From assembly GCF_000969835.1 (NCBI RefSeq), contig NZ_KQ033912.1, positions 1,477,961 through 1,541,960 on the forward strand: 64,000 nt of DNA. The letters are read 5' to 3'. The translations under genes and the position numbers were made by a program. Below, piece by piece: positions 28,849 to 39,167 of the stretch (position 1 is the stretch's first letter; every line of letters starts with the position of its first letter). Below the pieces are notes generated by a model that ran no database searches, had not been told where the DNA came from, and was given only the letters and a program-made list of their open reading frames with translations. This DNA comes from Parabacteroides goldsteinii DSM 19448 = WAL 12034 (GTDB lineage: Bacteria; Bacteroidota; Bacteroidia; Bacteroidales; Tannerellaceae).

Positions 28849-31218
28849 CTATTTTTTTTCCAAGAATTCATATAACTCTGCTGCTGTCATCAATAGACTT
28901 CCGACCGAATAGCCTCTAACCGATTTCTTTTCAACCTTTCCCGGTTTATCTGCCACCATTTGAACCCAGCCAATTTTTCCTTCTGTATTTACAGCTTTTA
29001 CCAATGCATTCCAACCCTTTTCTACAGCCGGCATATATTTATCCTTAGGTAAATGCCCCTGGTTAACGCCATAAGCCAAAGCATAAGTAAATAGACCTGT
29101 TCCACTTGTTTCCGGCATAGGAAAAGTCTCTTTGTTCAACAAACTAGAACGCCAATAACCATCTTCCCCCTGAAGTTCGATCAGTTTTTCACACATCTCC
29201 CGATATAATTGCAGATAAAACGGACGGTACTTTTTATCCTCTTCCGGCAGATTCTTCAATACCTCCACTAAACCCGCTATTACCCAACCATTACCACGGC
29301 TCCAGAAAACCTTTGTCCCATTTTCATCTTTCGTATCTAGATATCTTGCATCCCGATAAAACAAATGCTCCTCTTTGTCATATAAATGATCATATGTTGC
29401 CAAAAATTCCTTATGTGCAAACTTCATATATTTTTTGTTCCCTGTCAGAGTGTATAAACGAGCATATACAGGGGGAGCCATATATAAAGCATCACACCAC
29501 CACCAACGATCACTATGCCCCTTCGTTACATCGATATTTTCTGCCGGAGGATTAGCCATCACCCAATCAACCCGGGCTTTTGTCGGGACCAACATATTCT
29601 CTTTTTTAAACTTAGCATACATATCCAAATAGGCCTGTCCAACACAAAGATCATCACCATGATACATTCTGTTACCCACTTGCCAGGAGAAACCTGAAAA
29701 TATCTTATTCAGAAAATCGATATAGCCTTTATTATTAGAGCAGTCAGCCCAATCAAATAAACCATTGTACAGAACACCGCTTACCCATCCCTGATTACAA
29801 CTATTTCTATTTACTTTATAATCTTTCATTTGCCAATCAAAGACAGCATTTGCCACTTGTGATATTGCCTCTTTATTCAACTCCGAGCTGAAGCCTTTTG
29901 CCTTTTGATTGATACGGATCGCCGAATTGTATGCTCTGAAACCCGGATACTCATAGTTATACATCCATAAAACATCCGGTTGGCCTCCCTTATGATTTCT
30001 AACGACAAATGGTCGTACATTATCACGTGAAGACTCACTGGTGATCGTTTCCGTTTTCCACTTTTCTTTACCTCCGACAAAAATCCATCGCTCAATCTCA
30101 AAAACATTGTTTATTGGTCGGGAAGTATAAACGATTGAAGGATTTTCATGATCCAAATAAACACCACCGGAATAATTACATTCATATTCAGGTTTTTCTT
30201 TTACATAATTTGATCGCTGAAACCATTGCCCGGCTTTAGTAATAAGATGATTTTCCCACTCACTACCAGTCCAACGGGCATACCAATAAGAATGACTGTT
30301 ATCCCGATCACTGAAACGAGCATACACAAGTACTGGATTTTCATCCTTATCGAATGCAATATCCCAGATCCAGGCTTTATCGAATGTTTTTGTAGCATCA
30401 TATACTTTATCAACCTGACTGGGCATAACTGCATGCTCCATACTCTCTGACACAACATCTCCGTTTGCCTTACATAATTTTCCATCTTTATACATCATGA
30501 AATAGATAGAATTGGTTGCCCTATCCCGCGGATGTGCATCAGTAAAAGCAAAAAAGATTTTATCTTTATGGTTCGTTGTCATTTTCATGTATGGACGTCC
30601 ACTCTCACCGTAAATACTATCGTTGACAACAATTGTTACCGGAGCACTCCAATTCTTTAAATCATCACTTGCAATAAAAGTCGGTTTAAAATTACGTCCC
30701 CTAAAAAAGAGATAAGTTCTATTATTCTCTCCAGAAAGCATTGCAGCATTCGTATAACAAACCCCAAGATTTCCCGGCATTTTAGGAACAATCGAATCTA
30801 ATTTACTCCATGAACTAATATCCACCGGCTTTTCAGTCGTTGCATAATAGATTGGAGAATTTGTCGTTCCCCCATGTGCCGAAAAGAAAATCATAATACG
30901 TTTGTCCGGGAGAATCATTACAGAAGGATTAGCATGATCGTCATAGTCCAGCTGATCCTTCAATTTATATTGTTTTTTCTGCTGATTAACCGGATCATAA
31001 GAGAAAGCCCATATACTTCCTTGTTTATCAACAAATCCTCCTATTATTTTATTTTCCACATAGACAGCCCTTGGATCAGAGAACCAACACCAGGCGCCAT
31101 CCTGTGTAACAAATGCATAATCTTCTGCATAAGAAGGGGCCTCATCATACTGTTGAGCACACAAATTCCCCTGACAAAAAATTAAAATGAGTAATATAAT
31201 ACCTACCAAGTTTTTCAT
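28849..31218 (-). CDS. Two-domain protein: BNR_4 propeller (PL24/25-like) fused to GH105
   Basis: 789 residues with a cleavable signal peptide (ends near LCAQ). Residues about 30-420 form a BNR_4 propeller (GAWCWFSDPRAVYVENKIIGG, DDHANPSVMILPDKRIMIFFSAHGG, SGRPYMKMTT), the fold of ulvan-type lyases PL24 and PL25. Residues about 440-789 are a GH105 (alpha/alpha)6 domain: HSDRWWWCDALYMAPPVYARL with the catalytic Asp, KVFWSRGNGWVIAGLVEVL, and ETSGTGLFTYALAYGVNQG. GH105 removes unsaturated uronic acids left by lyases. The fusion could cut a polyuronate and clear the product. Lyase activity of the first half is inferred from fold only. Confidence 0.87.
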   Translation of the reverse strand: MKNLVGIILLILIFCQGNLCAQQYDEAPSYAEDYAFVTQDGAWCWFSDPRAVYVENKIIGGFVDKQGSIWAFSYDPVNQQKKQYKLKDQLDYDDHANPSVMILPDKRIMIFFSAHGGTTNSPIYYATTEKPVDISSWSKLDSIVPKMPGNLGVCYTNAAMLSGENNRTYLFFRGRNFKPTFIASDDLKNWSAPVTIVVNDSIYGESGRPYMKMTTNHKDKIFFAFTDAHPRDRATNSIYFMMYKDGKLCKANGDVVSESMEHAVMPSQVDKVYDATKTFDKAWIWDIAFDKDENPVLVYARFSDRDNSHSYWYARWTGSEWENHLITKAGQWFQRSNYVKEKPEYECNYSGGVYLDHENPSIVYTSRPINNVFEIERWIFVGGKEKWKTETITSESSRDNVRPFVVRNHKGGQPDVLWMYNYEYPGFRAYNSAIRINQKAKGFSSELNKEAISQVANAVFDWQMKDYKVNRNSCNQGWVSGVLYNGLFDWADCSNNKGYIDFLNKIFSGFSWQVGNRMYHGDDLCVGQAYLDMYAKFKKENMLVPTKARVDWVMANPPAENIDVTKGHSDRWWWCDALYMAPPVYARLYTLTGNKKYMKFAHKEFLATYDHLYDKEEHLFYRDARYLDTKDENGTKVFWSRGNGWVIAGLVEVLKNLPEEDKKYRPFYLQLYREMCEKLIELQGEDGYWRSSLLNKETFPMPETSGTGLFTYALAYGVNQGHLPKDKYMPAVEKGWNALVKAVNTEGKIGWVQMVADKPGKVEKKSVRGYSVGSLLMTAAELYEFLEKK

Positions 31219-31257
31219 AAATACTTATTTTTTATAATTCCAACTAGCTTTTTCTAT

Positions 31258-32463
31258 TTAAAGAGCATGGTCCGCCTTTACTTCTTTGCCACTCCAAGCT
31301 TTCAGATTAGTCCATTCGGCAAACGGCTCCGACCAAAATTCATCCGTTGTCGGCAATCCCAGCGCCAGCAGACCGACAGCACACAAATACACGCTACCAG
31401 TATTGATATACGATTCGGACATATCGAGTTGTTCACCGGTAAATCCAACACGTAGCCAACCATCCGAATCAAAATTGGCCGGAGACTTAAATTGGTTACG
31501 TATCACTGTCGTCAATGCACAACGGACTTGTGCCGGCTTAACTCTTCCTGGTAACATATGTAATAATGCAGCTTGGCTTAATGCATGAAAAGCACCGAAC
31601 CGATAACAAATAGAACGGCCCACTGCAGGGAAGGTCCCTTCCGGAGAGATAAAACGTTCCAGTTGTTCTGCATACCGAGTATGACGTTTCAATTGTATTT
31701 CCAGAAAATCTGCACCTTCCAAATGATGTTTTTTCATCATTTTCAAAACATCGGTCAACATTGGATGAATGACAAAACTGTTATAATAGTCCATATGAAA
31801 AAACTTTCCATCTCCATAAATGGCATCGCCTTTATACCACTGGTCACGGAATTTAAAAACTCCGTATGTCAAACGCCCCATATCACATTCGCCGGTAAAT
31901 TCCAGCAATGCAGCTTCCACCATAGAAGCAAATAGCAACCAGTTGTTTTCTCCAGGTTTAATACCCCGGCTACGTTTAAGTTCTGTGATCATCCGTTTTT
32001 GAGTCTGATCATCCAACTTCTCCCACAATTGTTTAGGAGCACGAAGCAATCCTTGAGCTAAAAAGGCAGCGTCAACCAACGGTTGGGAAGGTTCTCCGAA
32101 AACCAAATAATCCGGAGCACTAGGATCAACAGCATTCCTTAATCCTCTTACTGCCAAATCAATATATTTCGCCCGCAATTGACCTTCCGGGGTATTATCC
32201 GGTCCGAGTTCTAGCCATGGAGCTATTCCGCAAATCAAACGTCCGACAGCTTCCAGATGCGAAAACTTACTTCTTGTCTTCGATAAAGACTCATAAGGCA
32301 TATTCTTTTTCAATGTGTTCTGACTCAGATTAATCAATACAGGATCGGCAATGCGTGTCATCGCACCTATCCAGACAATCCGGTCATCCTCTTGCGCTTT
32401 AACAAAAGGAACATATACTAAAGCTACGACAACCAACAATAATTTAAAAGTATGTTTTATCAT
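31258..32463 (-). CDS. DUF2264-family secreted putative glycoside hydrolase
   Basis: 401 residues with a cleavable signal peptide (to about VKAQ). Family segments are FSHLEAVGRLICGIAPWLELG (about 68-88), NNWLLFASMVEAALL (about 174-188), GDGKFFHMDYYNSFVIHPML (about 220-239) and EQLERFISPEGTFPAVGRSICYRFGA (about 268-293). The fold is (alpha/alpha)6. My recollection, not checked, is that CAZy now lists DUF2264 as GH154 with beta-glucuronidase activity. It stands first among the enzymes after SusD, separated by a large hairpin. A glucuronidase would agree with the GH105 domain next door. Confidence 0.85.
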   Translation of the reverse strand: MIKHTFKLLLVVVALVYVPFVKAQEDDRIVWIGAMTRIADPVLINLSQNTLKKNMPYESLSKTRSKFSHLEAVGRLICGIAPWLELGPDNTPEGQLRAKYIDLAVRGLRNAVDPSAPDYLVFGEPSQPLVDAAFLAQGLLRAPKQLWEKLDDQTQKRMITELKRSRGIKPGENNWLLFASMVEAALLEFTGECDMGRLTYGVFKFRDQWYKGDAIYGDGKFFHMDYYNSFVIHPMLTDVLKMMKKHHLEGADFLEIQLKRHTRYAEQLERFISPEGTFPAVGRSICYRFGAFHALSQAALLHMLPGRVKPAQVRCALTTVIRNQFKSPANFDSDGWLRVGFTGEQLDMSESYINTGSVYLCAVGLLALGLPTTDEFWSEPFAEWTNLKAWSGKEVKADHAL

Positions 32464-32513
32464 GTTATGTAGAGTTTTTAATTATCAAACGTAAAACTTC
32501 TATTCCAAAAGAC

Positions 32514-32572
32514 TACCATTCGACCTGTAACATGTTCCTTATACAAATAGGAACACTCCAGGCCAAATGGTA
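32514..32572 (-). terminator. Branched hairpin between SusD and the PUL enzyme genes
   Basis: Outer arms 32514-32527 and 32559-32572 pair over 14 bases with two G-U-type positions (TACCATT.. against ..AATGGTA). An inner stem GTTCCT (32534-32539)/AGGAAC (32549-32554) sits inside. On the minus strand GTCTTTTGG follows. It may end most transcripts after SusC/SusD or protect their 3' end, giving less enzyme mRNA than transporter mRNA. Confidence 0.65.
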
Positions 32573-32587
32573 ACAAATGACATACTA

Positions 32588-34516
32588 TTAATTGGTATAA
32601 TCCAATTCTGCAGCCTTCGCTTCTTCCAGATTGTCAAACGGAGTTACATTATACTCATATCCAGCATATCCCTTGTTTTGATTGATGCGACCTTCTCTGT
32701 TCGCATCAATGGTACCTTGAGGGATCGGGAAGAATATATGATACGGAGCAATAGTATACTTTACTCCGGAACGAGTTTTTATACCCGAATTATAGAAATT
32801 ATTGTATTTACAAATCCTTTGCCACCAATAACTATCATCAGACAATTTTTCTTCCGTATAAGTCTTTCCGAATTCATCAGTCTGTCCTGTCAATGCGAAA
32901 ATATAAGAAACACGACTTAATTCAACATGACGCCATTCTTCCAGATATAATTCTCTTGCTCTTTCGTCCATTATAACTCCCATATTCATTTCTCCCGGAG
33001 TAAACAGTATTGAACATTGGGATCTTTTACGAATCGTATTGACATCTTCTGCAGCTTTAGCTACATCCCCTTTCCACATATACGCTTCAGCTCTCAAAAG
33101 ATACGTTTCGGCCAAACGAAACATATACCAATCTCCTTCTCCTCCTTCATAGTTATTGCTATTCTCATAATTAGGATCTTCTACCCAAGTTTTATAATGA
33201 GGCCAGTTAAACCAGTTTCGTATCGTATCGGAACATAACAATTCTCCATTATCCCCATACAAACGAATATTTTTCCCTGCATACTCATTTCCCTCCGAGA
33301 ATAATTTAGGATGATTATATTTGAAATTTTCCATTACCATCCAATTTCCATGTTTCACGCTATGGCGCAAATCTGTCGAATCATTTACCCACAACGTATA
33401 TTGGTTATAATTCGTTGGACGCATGCGAGCAACTCCACGCCCATAAGTTTTTTTATAATTGAAATAAGTTGTAGTAATATCCATGCCTTGTTTACCATTC
33501 GGAGTCATGATTCCAATAGCTCCAGCAGCAGGCCAAAAAGGAACTGCATTACGCATTGTTTTAAGACGAATACTACTTTCCGCTGATTCATTACGACTAA
33601 TCATACAAAAGATTGCTTCTTTATTCGCCGATGTCATTTTATTTTCAGGTCTGTGTAAATCCCAGATTACATTGCGTGTAACAGGATGAACATCCGGCAT
33701 CGGATTGATAAAGGTTCCGAAATTTTCAGTCATTAACGCATATCCTGAGTTATTGATTAAAATATTAGCCTCTTCAATTGCTTTATCAAACTGTCCTGTT
33801 GCCAAATAACATTTAATCAATAAATGGCGACAAGTTCCTTTATCAATCATACCTCCATAATCAGCAACTTCCGGCACATTTTGAACAGCATATTCCAAAT
33901 CTTTTGTGATCATATCCAGAATAACGGAACGCTTTGTCGATTTATAATCGAATTTTGTACCCTGTACTTCTCTCGTAAACAACGGTATATCCTTATATTG
34001 AAAGACTGTATTAAAATATCTGTAGGCACGGTGAAAATAAGCTCTTCCCAACATTTCATCATGTAACTTAGGATCCAGTCCCTCTACATAGTCAATATTC
34101 GTAATGATGGAATTTGCATATTTAATACCAGCATAAGCTTGACTCCAAAAGTAAGTATACCTTATCGTTGAAGCATTATCAGTAGCAGTAGGTTGCATCA
34201 GTGTAACAAGATCAATCCCTACTCCAGGTATTGAAGGCTGGTCTGTTGTTCCATTCACCGCCATCTCTGAAAAAAGATTTTCAGAAACAAAAGGAGCTCC
34301 GTCCGCATCTTGCCAATGAAAATACATATTGCGTAAATGCTTGTCACAAGTAGCTAAAGCAGACTCTAGTCCTTCCTTTGTTCTAAAAGTCTTGGATGGC
34401 TCATAAAAAGAGAGAGGGTCCGGTTTCAAAAAATCCTCAGAACATCCAGAAATCATCAATGCTGATGACAAAACTGCAGCCATCATAATATATTTAATAT
34501 GCTTTTTATTTTTCAT
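32588..34516 (-). CDS. SusD/RagB-family surface lipoprotein (large PUL)
   Basis: 642 residues with lipobox ISGC (Cys25) followed by SEDFL. SusD marks include AYFHRAYRYFNTVFQYKDIPLF, AETYLLRAEAYMWKGDVAKAAEDVNTIRKRSQC (TPR-like helices), LEEWRHVELSRVSYIF in the usual FEGxRxxDLxRW position, and PYHIFFPIPQGTIDANREGRINQNKGY at the end. It is longer than the average SusD (about 550). It directly follows SusC by 12 bases and should bind the glycan handled by the downstream enzymes. Confidence 0.95.
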   Translation of the reverse strand: MKNKKHIKYIMMAAVLSSALMISGCSEDFLKPDPLSFYEPSKTFRTKEGLESALATCDKHLRNMYFHWQDADGAPFVSENLFSEMAVNGTTDQPSIPGVGIDLVTLMQPTATDNASTIRYTYFWSQAYAGIKYANSIITNIDYVEGLDPKLHDEMLGRAYFHRAYRYFNTVFQYKDIPLFTREVQGTKFDYKSTKRSVILDMITKDLEYAVQNVPEVADYGGMIDKGTCRHLLIKCYLATGQFDKAIEEANILINNSGYALMTENFGTFINPMPDVHPVTRNVIWDLHRPENKMTSANKEAIFCMISRNESAESSIRLKTMRNAVPFWPAAGAIGIMTPNGKQGMDITTTYFNYKKTYGRGVARMRPTNYNQYTLWVNDSTDLRHSVKHGNWMVMENFKYNHPKLFSEGNEYAGKNIRLYGDNGELLCSDTIRNWFNWPHYKTWVEDPNYENSNNYEGGEGDWYMFRLAETYLLRAEAYMWKGDVAKAAEDVNTIRKRSQCSILFTPGEMNMGVIMDERARELYLEEWRHVELSRVSYIFALTGQTDEFGKTYTEEKLSDDSYWWQRICKYNNFYNSGIKTRSGVKYTIAPYHIFFPIPQGTIDANREGRINQNKGYAGYEYNVTPFDNLEEAKAAELDYTN

Positions 34517-34528
34517 GTTTTATTGTTT

Positions 34529-37500
34529 TTATAACGTTAAACTTAAACCGAAATTAAATGAAACAGGAACCAGACTTCCGTATTCCGGATCATTATACTG
34601 CCATTCCTTAGTCCAGCAAGCCACATTACGAACACTTCCCGATACACGCAGTCCTCCTAAATGGTATTTCGATAAAAACTTTTTAGGTACATTGTACTCC
34701 AGTGCAATACTTTCCAAACGTATAAATGACTTATCTATAATACGTTGACCACCACTAGCCACATTCGAACCACCTAAGCGGGCATAATCATTCGTAGGAT
34801 TCTCCGGAGTCCAATATTTTAGCTTATACACATTTTGTCGCTCTGCTTCATATCCACTATTAATAAACTCTTCAGAACCTTTCTGTCCCCACTTAGAATA
34901 AATATTTACAGAGACATTAAAATTCTTCCAAAATGTAAAGTCATTTCTAAACGACCAACGGAAACGGGGGGAAGTAGATCCTAAAAATACTTTATCATCA
35001 TTGGAATATCTTCTGTTTTCGACATCATATATATCTTTGAATTTAGGGTCTCCCGGAACCTGTTTATATTTAGCAGCCTCCTCTTCTTCACCTAACTGCC
35101 AGATTCCTTCATATTGATAGTTCCATATTTCATTAATATCATGACCGATAAACCATTTATTCTTTTCATCATCCACTTCTTTTCTTCCAATTACATTACC
35201 ATTTTCATCCAATACATCTTCATAAGTATAATATAAATGCACGATCTTATTCCTGTTCAGGGAAACATTCAGGCTGGAATTCCATTCAAAATTCCTATTC
35301 TGAATATTCAATGTATTTAGTGTCAATTCAAAACCTTTATTCTGAACTTCACCCAAATTTGTGGTAATGCTTGAAAAACCGGTAATATCAGACAAGCTCT
35401 GACTCATAACCAAATCTGTAGTTGGCATATGGTAATATTCAATACTACCTATGATACGATCATTCAGGAAGCCAAAATCAAGTCCAAAGTTCCAGGAAGT
35501 AGTTCTTTCCCAACGCAGGTTCGGATTCGCCATACGACTGACATACAACATTGAAATTTCCTGCAAAGATCCATTTGAACCTATATAACCATAAGGCCCT
35601 GATCCGGTCGTCAAGTTAGAGAGGGCATCATATATTCCGACACCACGATTACCGTTGGATCCCCAAGAAGCTCTTAACTTACCACGGCTCATCGGTTCCC
35701 AGGTAAAAAAGTCCTCTTCCGTAAATGCCCAGGCCAAAGCAGCCGACATGAAAGTTGCTCTCGGATTCGATGTTCCAAACGCAGAATATCCATCACGACG
35801 AACCGATAACGTTGTCATATATTTATCATCATACGAATAGAATAGACGAGCTAACAAGGCATCCCCCGTACTGTGAGTATCTTCTGTTAAAAAAGAACTT
35901 TTTAATTTGTCGGCACCTCCTACATAATGTAGCCCCAATGCATCTGTCGGAATAAAATCACGTGCATTAATTTTATCTGTCCATTTTCTATGTTCCTCGG
36001 CTTCCTGAGCCAATGTTACATTCACTTTATGCTTTTTAGCAAATGTATAATCCCAGTTAATCGTATTATTAACCAACCACTCAAATCGCTGTGTTTGTTC
36101 TCTGTCTACAGCACCATTATGTTTCGTTTTCCATTCCGGATGCTGTGAAGACTCGTGATAACGATTATGATACCATTGGAAACGCGGAGTAAAATTAAGC
36201 GTATAGCTAATATTAAAAGGTAATTTAATCTTTGCCGTCAAAATAGTATTCAGTGTAGTATAACCACGTTCCAAATCTTTATACTGTCTATCAAAACGAT
36301 AGTTATACCCCATATTTAAAGGATTTTCACCCATAGGATGCCATGCCAAACTACCGTCTTCTTCATAAGGCGTAGAATATGGAGAGTTCTTTTTTAATAC
36401 ATCTTCCGGCTTTACAGCTAAATTTCCATCTGTGCGATCCTGAAAATTCACATTTGCTCCTAAAGTCAAGAAATTGGCAACGGTGGCATCTACCTTTAGA
36501 TTCGAACGAATACTCTTATAATCATCCCCAATAATTTGTCCTTTTGAATCCAAGTATCCCAATGAGAAATAATAATTCACCTTTTCGCCACGACCGGAAA
36601 TACTCGCATTATAGTCCTGCTTGATTCCTGTTCGATATGCTTCATCGTACCAATCATACGTTTTACCGGCAAAATAGTTTTCTTTTTCTTTATCGAACAA
36701 GCCTAAACGACTCAGCCAGATTTCATCATCTGTCCCCTGTTCTACTGACATTGCTCTCCACTCATCAATCGTTAAACCATATTTCTTCAGATTTGCAGCA
36801 GTCGGTTGTCTATATTTACCCGGATTAACAAAACCAGTCTGGCTGTCAAACCAATCTGAACGAAAGTCCAGATATTCATTGGCATCGTACACTTTGCGTT
36901 GTCTTCCCATAGTGACAACTCCCCAGTTAGCGTCAAAACGTACAGTCGGTTTTTCTGATTTTCCTTTTTTAGTCGTTATAATAATAACACCATTAGCCGA
37001 CTTGGCACCAAACACTGCAGCAGAAGATGCATCCTTCAGTACATCTAACTGATCAATATCCTGAGGATTGATTTCTGATAATTCACCAAAAAATATAACA
37101 TTATCCACTACAATCAAAGGATCATTATTTCCCGATAATGAACGCTGGCCTCTGACCTGCAATGATCCGCCACCTTTGGCAGAAGAACTAACGCCGACAT
37201 TCAAACCCGGTACTCCTGTCCGTAAAATATCTTGTACCGTAGTAATACCTTCTTTAAGCAACTTATCAGGACGTACTTGGGCTACGGCACCTGTAAGATC
37301 TCTTTTACGCATCGTACCATAACCGACTACTACAACCTCATCTAAAGCCAGTGTATCCTCCTGCATAGTAATATTAAGAACTGTTTTTCCCTTCACATTA
37401 ACACTCTGACTCAAATAGCCAATAAATGAGAACTGAAGAGTCGCGCCATCACCGACTTCCAATGAATAGTTTCCATCTACATCTGTAATAATACCATTAG

Positions 37501-37969
37501 ATGTTCCTATCTCTACAACATTAGCTCCGATTATCGGTTCTCCTTTAGCGTCAATTACAACTCCTGTTACCTTTTTCTTATTTTGTTTTATCTCCTGAAT
37601 ACCTTTGGATAAGGTGATATAATTATTTTCAAATACATAATTAATATTAGCATTCCTGCACACTTCTTCCAAAAGTTCCGTCACTTTAGCTGAGGTCTTT
37701 TTAAAAAAGATCAGCTTATCCACATCTACATCCTGATTTCGGAAAACAACTAAATAGTCAGTCTGTAACTCAATCTCTTTTATCAACTGCTTGATAGAAA
37801 TATTATTTTGTTTGATTTTAACAATTGTGTTTTGCGCATCCATATCTGTTGCCATCAACTGACATACACAGACAAATAAAAGTAATAGCGATATTCTCAT
37901 AATCCTAAAAAAATCTTTAACGCTGTTATTATGCACAGCAAAATACTGTAACAAAGTTTTTCTTTTCAT
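34529..37969 (-). CDS. SusC-type TonB-dependent transporter with STN domain (large PUL)
   Basis: 1146 residues from ATG 37969 (MKRKTLLQYF); an ATG 12 bases upstream is also in frame. After the signal peptide comes an STN domain (about 48-120, IVKIKQNNISIKQLIKEIELQTDYLVVFRNQDV), a carboxypeptidase-like domain (about 135-210, VTGVVIDAKGEPIIGANVVEIGTSNG), a TonB-box region VVVVGYGTMRKRDLTGAV, plug, and barrel to FNFGLSLTL. The STN domain signals to the FecR at 38115-39101, so the transporter both imports the oligosaccharide and switches on the locus. The upstream leader contains an antisense-type terminator. Confidence 0.95.
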   Translation of the reverse strand: MKRKTLLQYFAVHNNSVKDFFRIMRISLLLLFVCVCQLMATDMDAQNTIVKIKQNNISIKQLIKEIELQTDYLVVFRNQDVDVDKLIFFKKTSAKVTELLEEVCRNANINYVFENNYITLSKGIQEIKQNKKKVTGVVIDAKGEPIIGANVVEIGTSNGIITDVDGNYSLEVGDGATLQFSFIGYLSQSVNVKGKTVLNITMQEDTLALDEVVVVGYGTMRKRDLTGAVAQVRPDKLLKEGITTVQDILRTGVPGLNVGVSSSAKGGGSLQVRGQRSLSGNNDPLIVVDNVIFFGELSEINPQDIDQLDVLKDASSAAVFGAKSANGVIIITTKKGKSEKPTVRFDANWGVVTMGRQRKVYDANEYLDFRSDWFDSQTGFVNPGKYRQPTAANLKKYGLTIDEWRAMSVEQGTDDEIWLSRLGLFDKEKENYFAGKTYDWYDEAYRTGIKQDYNASISGRGEKVNYYFSLGYLDSKGQIIGDDYKSIRSNLKVDATVANFLTLGANVNFQDRTDGNLAVKPEDVLKKNSPYSTPYEEDGSLAWHPMGENPLNMGYNYRFDRQYKDLERGYTTLNTILTAKIKLPFNISYTLNFTPRFQWYHNRYHESSQHPEWKTKHNGAVDREQTQRFEWLVNNTINWDYTFAKKHKVNVTLAQEAEEHRKWTDKINARDFIPTDALGLHYVGGADKLKSSFLTEDTHSTGDALLARLFYSYDDKYMTTLSVRRDGYSAFGTSNPRATFMSAALAWAFTEEDFFTWEPMSRGKLRASWGSNGNRGVGIYDALSNLTTGSGPYGYIGSNGSLQEISMLYVSRMANPNLRWERTTSWNFGLDFGFLNDRIIGSIEYYHMPTTDLVMSQSLSDITGFSSITTNLGEVQNKGFELTLNTLNIQNRNFEWNSSLNVSLNRNKIVHLYYTYEDVLDENGNVIGRKEVDDEKNKWFIGHDINEIWNYQYEGIWQLGEEEEAAKYKQVPGDPKFKDIYDVENRRYSNDDKVFLGSTSPRFRWSFRNDFTFWKNFNVSVNIYSKWGQKGSEEFINSGYEAERQNVYKLKYWTPENPTNDYARLGGSNVASGGQRIIDKSFIRLESIALEYNVPKKFLSKYHLGGLRVSGSVRNVACWTKEWQYNDPEYGSLVPVSFNFGLSLTL

Positions 37970-37981
37970 ACATTTGTTCAA

Positions 37982-38070
37982 TGTTTAAAGTGAATACTAA
38001 AAAATTTTACGTCTTGTGTTTACTTTACATCGGCGGCAGTTGTTGGTAGCTTCTGCCGCTTTTGTTTTTA
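37982..38070 (+). ncRNA. Candidate antisense RNA in the SusC leader (large PUL)
   Basis: On the plus strand TACATTTG (37969-37976) fits the -7 box and lies over the SusC start. A hairpin GCGGCAG (38033-38039)/CTGCCGC (38053-38059) followed by TTTTGTTTTT would end a transcript at about 38070. The product, about 90 nt, would be antisense to the SusC leader. The -33 match is poor. Antisense RNAs at SusC genes are known in Bacteroides (DonS). Confidence 0.4.
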
Positions 38071-38114
38071 CTTGTGTTATTTCCTCATAAGCATTTCGTT
38101 TTTAGTTTAACATT

Positions 38115-39101
38115 CTATTTACTTAAGGTTATTATATTCCGGTCTTTATCTTTTTCTACTTTAAATTTCCGTATTTGCTGCAATACCCGAAATACATCAT
38201 CCAGACTATCACGCTGCCTGAACTTACCTGTATAAGTATCATTAAACAAGGAAGCATCTTTTACTATAATCCTAACGTCGTAATATAACTCCATTTTCTT
38301 CAGAATATCGATCAGAGGCTCGTTTTCAAAGGCATAAATACCCTCACGCCACAAAAAACGCTCTTCGAGGCTTATCTGTGATACAATCATTTTTCCCTCT
38401 GAAACAGTAACTTGTTGATCCGGCTTCAAAATAATCCCTTCTTTCTCCTTATCAGGAAAAAATACTTTGACAGTACCTTCCAACAAACTAGTCTGTATAT
38501 ATCCGGCATCCGGATAGCAGTAAACGTTAAACTGCGTACCCAGTACTTTCATATCGATATCCTGTGTTGAGACAATAAACGGTTTTGAAGGATTTTTCGC
38601 CACATTAAAGAAAGCCTCTCCTTCAACAGTCACTCGTCTTTCTTTCCCAACAAACTGGGCCGGATAAACCAACCTCGACTTTGCATTCAACCAAACCTCC
38701 GTTCCATCCTGTAAAACAAGTTGTGCACGTTGCCCGGCTGGTGTATATAAAGTATTCATTGTATTGGATAATAAATTCTGTTGCAAACTATTCTGCATAT
38801 ATAAATATGTCAATATACTTGATGATACGACTAATACTGCAACAACTGCCGCATAACTTAATCGCCGTACCCACAGTTTTAAGCTAACTCCACGTTGTTT
38901 CGCGGAAATAAACTGATCAAATTTATCTTTGCCGACCTCCCTGTTTTCCATCTGATGCCCCAGATTCAATAAAGCGTACATATTCTGATATTCCGCAAAT
39001 TGCCTCTTCAGTTCCTCATTTGCTTCAACATCATGCAGCAGGGATAAACGTTCCTCCGGGGAAAGCTCCTCATAAAAGTATTTTTCTATTCGTTTGTCCA
39101 T
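38115..39101 (-). CDS. FecR-family anti-sigma factor (large PUL)
   Basis: 328 residues. The N-terminal cytoplasmic part (about 1-80) would hold the sigma factor. One membrane segment (about 83-107, LSYAAVVAVLVVSSSILTYLYM) follows, then the FecR domain (about 125-215, AQLVLQDGTEVWLNAKSRLVYPAQF and GEAFFNVAKNPSKPFIVSTQDIDMKVLGTQFNV) and a DUF4974 domain (about 255-326, YAFENEPLIDILKKMELYYDVRI). It interacts with the STN domain of the following SusC and with the sigma factor encoded just upstream. A gap of 133 bases to SusC holds the candidate antisense RNA. Confidence 0.95.
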   Translation of the reverse strand: MDKRIEKYFYEELSPEERLSLLHDVEANEELKRQFAEYQNMYALLNLGHQMENREVGKDKFDQFISAKQRGVSLKLWVRRLSYAAVVAVLVVSSSILTYLYMQNSLQQNLLSNTMNTLYTPAGQRAQLVLQDGTEVWLNAKSRLVYPAQFVGKERRVTVEGEAFFNVAKNPSKPFIVSTQDIDMKVLGTQFNVYCYPDAGYIQTSLLEGTVKVFFPDKEKEGIILKPDQQVTVSEGKMIVSQISLEERFLWREGIYAFENEPLIDILKKMELYYDVRIIVKDASLFNDTYTGKFRQRDSLDDVFRVLQQIRKFKVEKDKDRNIITLSK

Positions 39102-39120
39102 ATTTTCCGTTTAATAATTA

Positions 39121-39148
39121 ATAAACGGATGAAGGGATGAAAACCCCC
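39121..39148 (-). promoter_or_regulatory. Possible ECF promoter between sigma and FecR
   Basis: GGGGG (39148-39144), 15 bases, then CCGTTTAT (39128-39121) on the minus strand. It has the same layout as the elements at 9528 and 15928 but a diverged second box, which is expected if a different sigma factor reads it. Confidence 0.3.
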
Positions 39149-39167
39149 AAAGGAGATATCCAATTTT

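Noticed and set aside
32514..32572. Riboswitch between SusD and DUF2264
   Set aside because: The branched hairpin shows no conserved riboswitch core that I know; a terminator or mRNA-stabilising structure is simpler.
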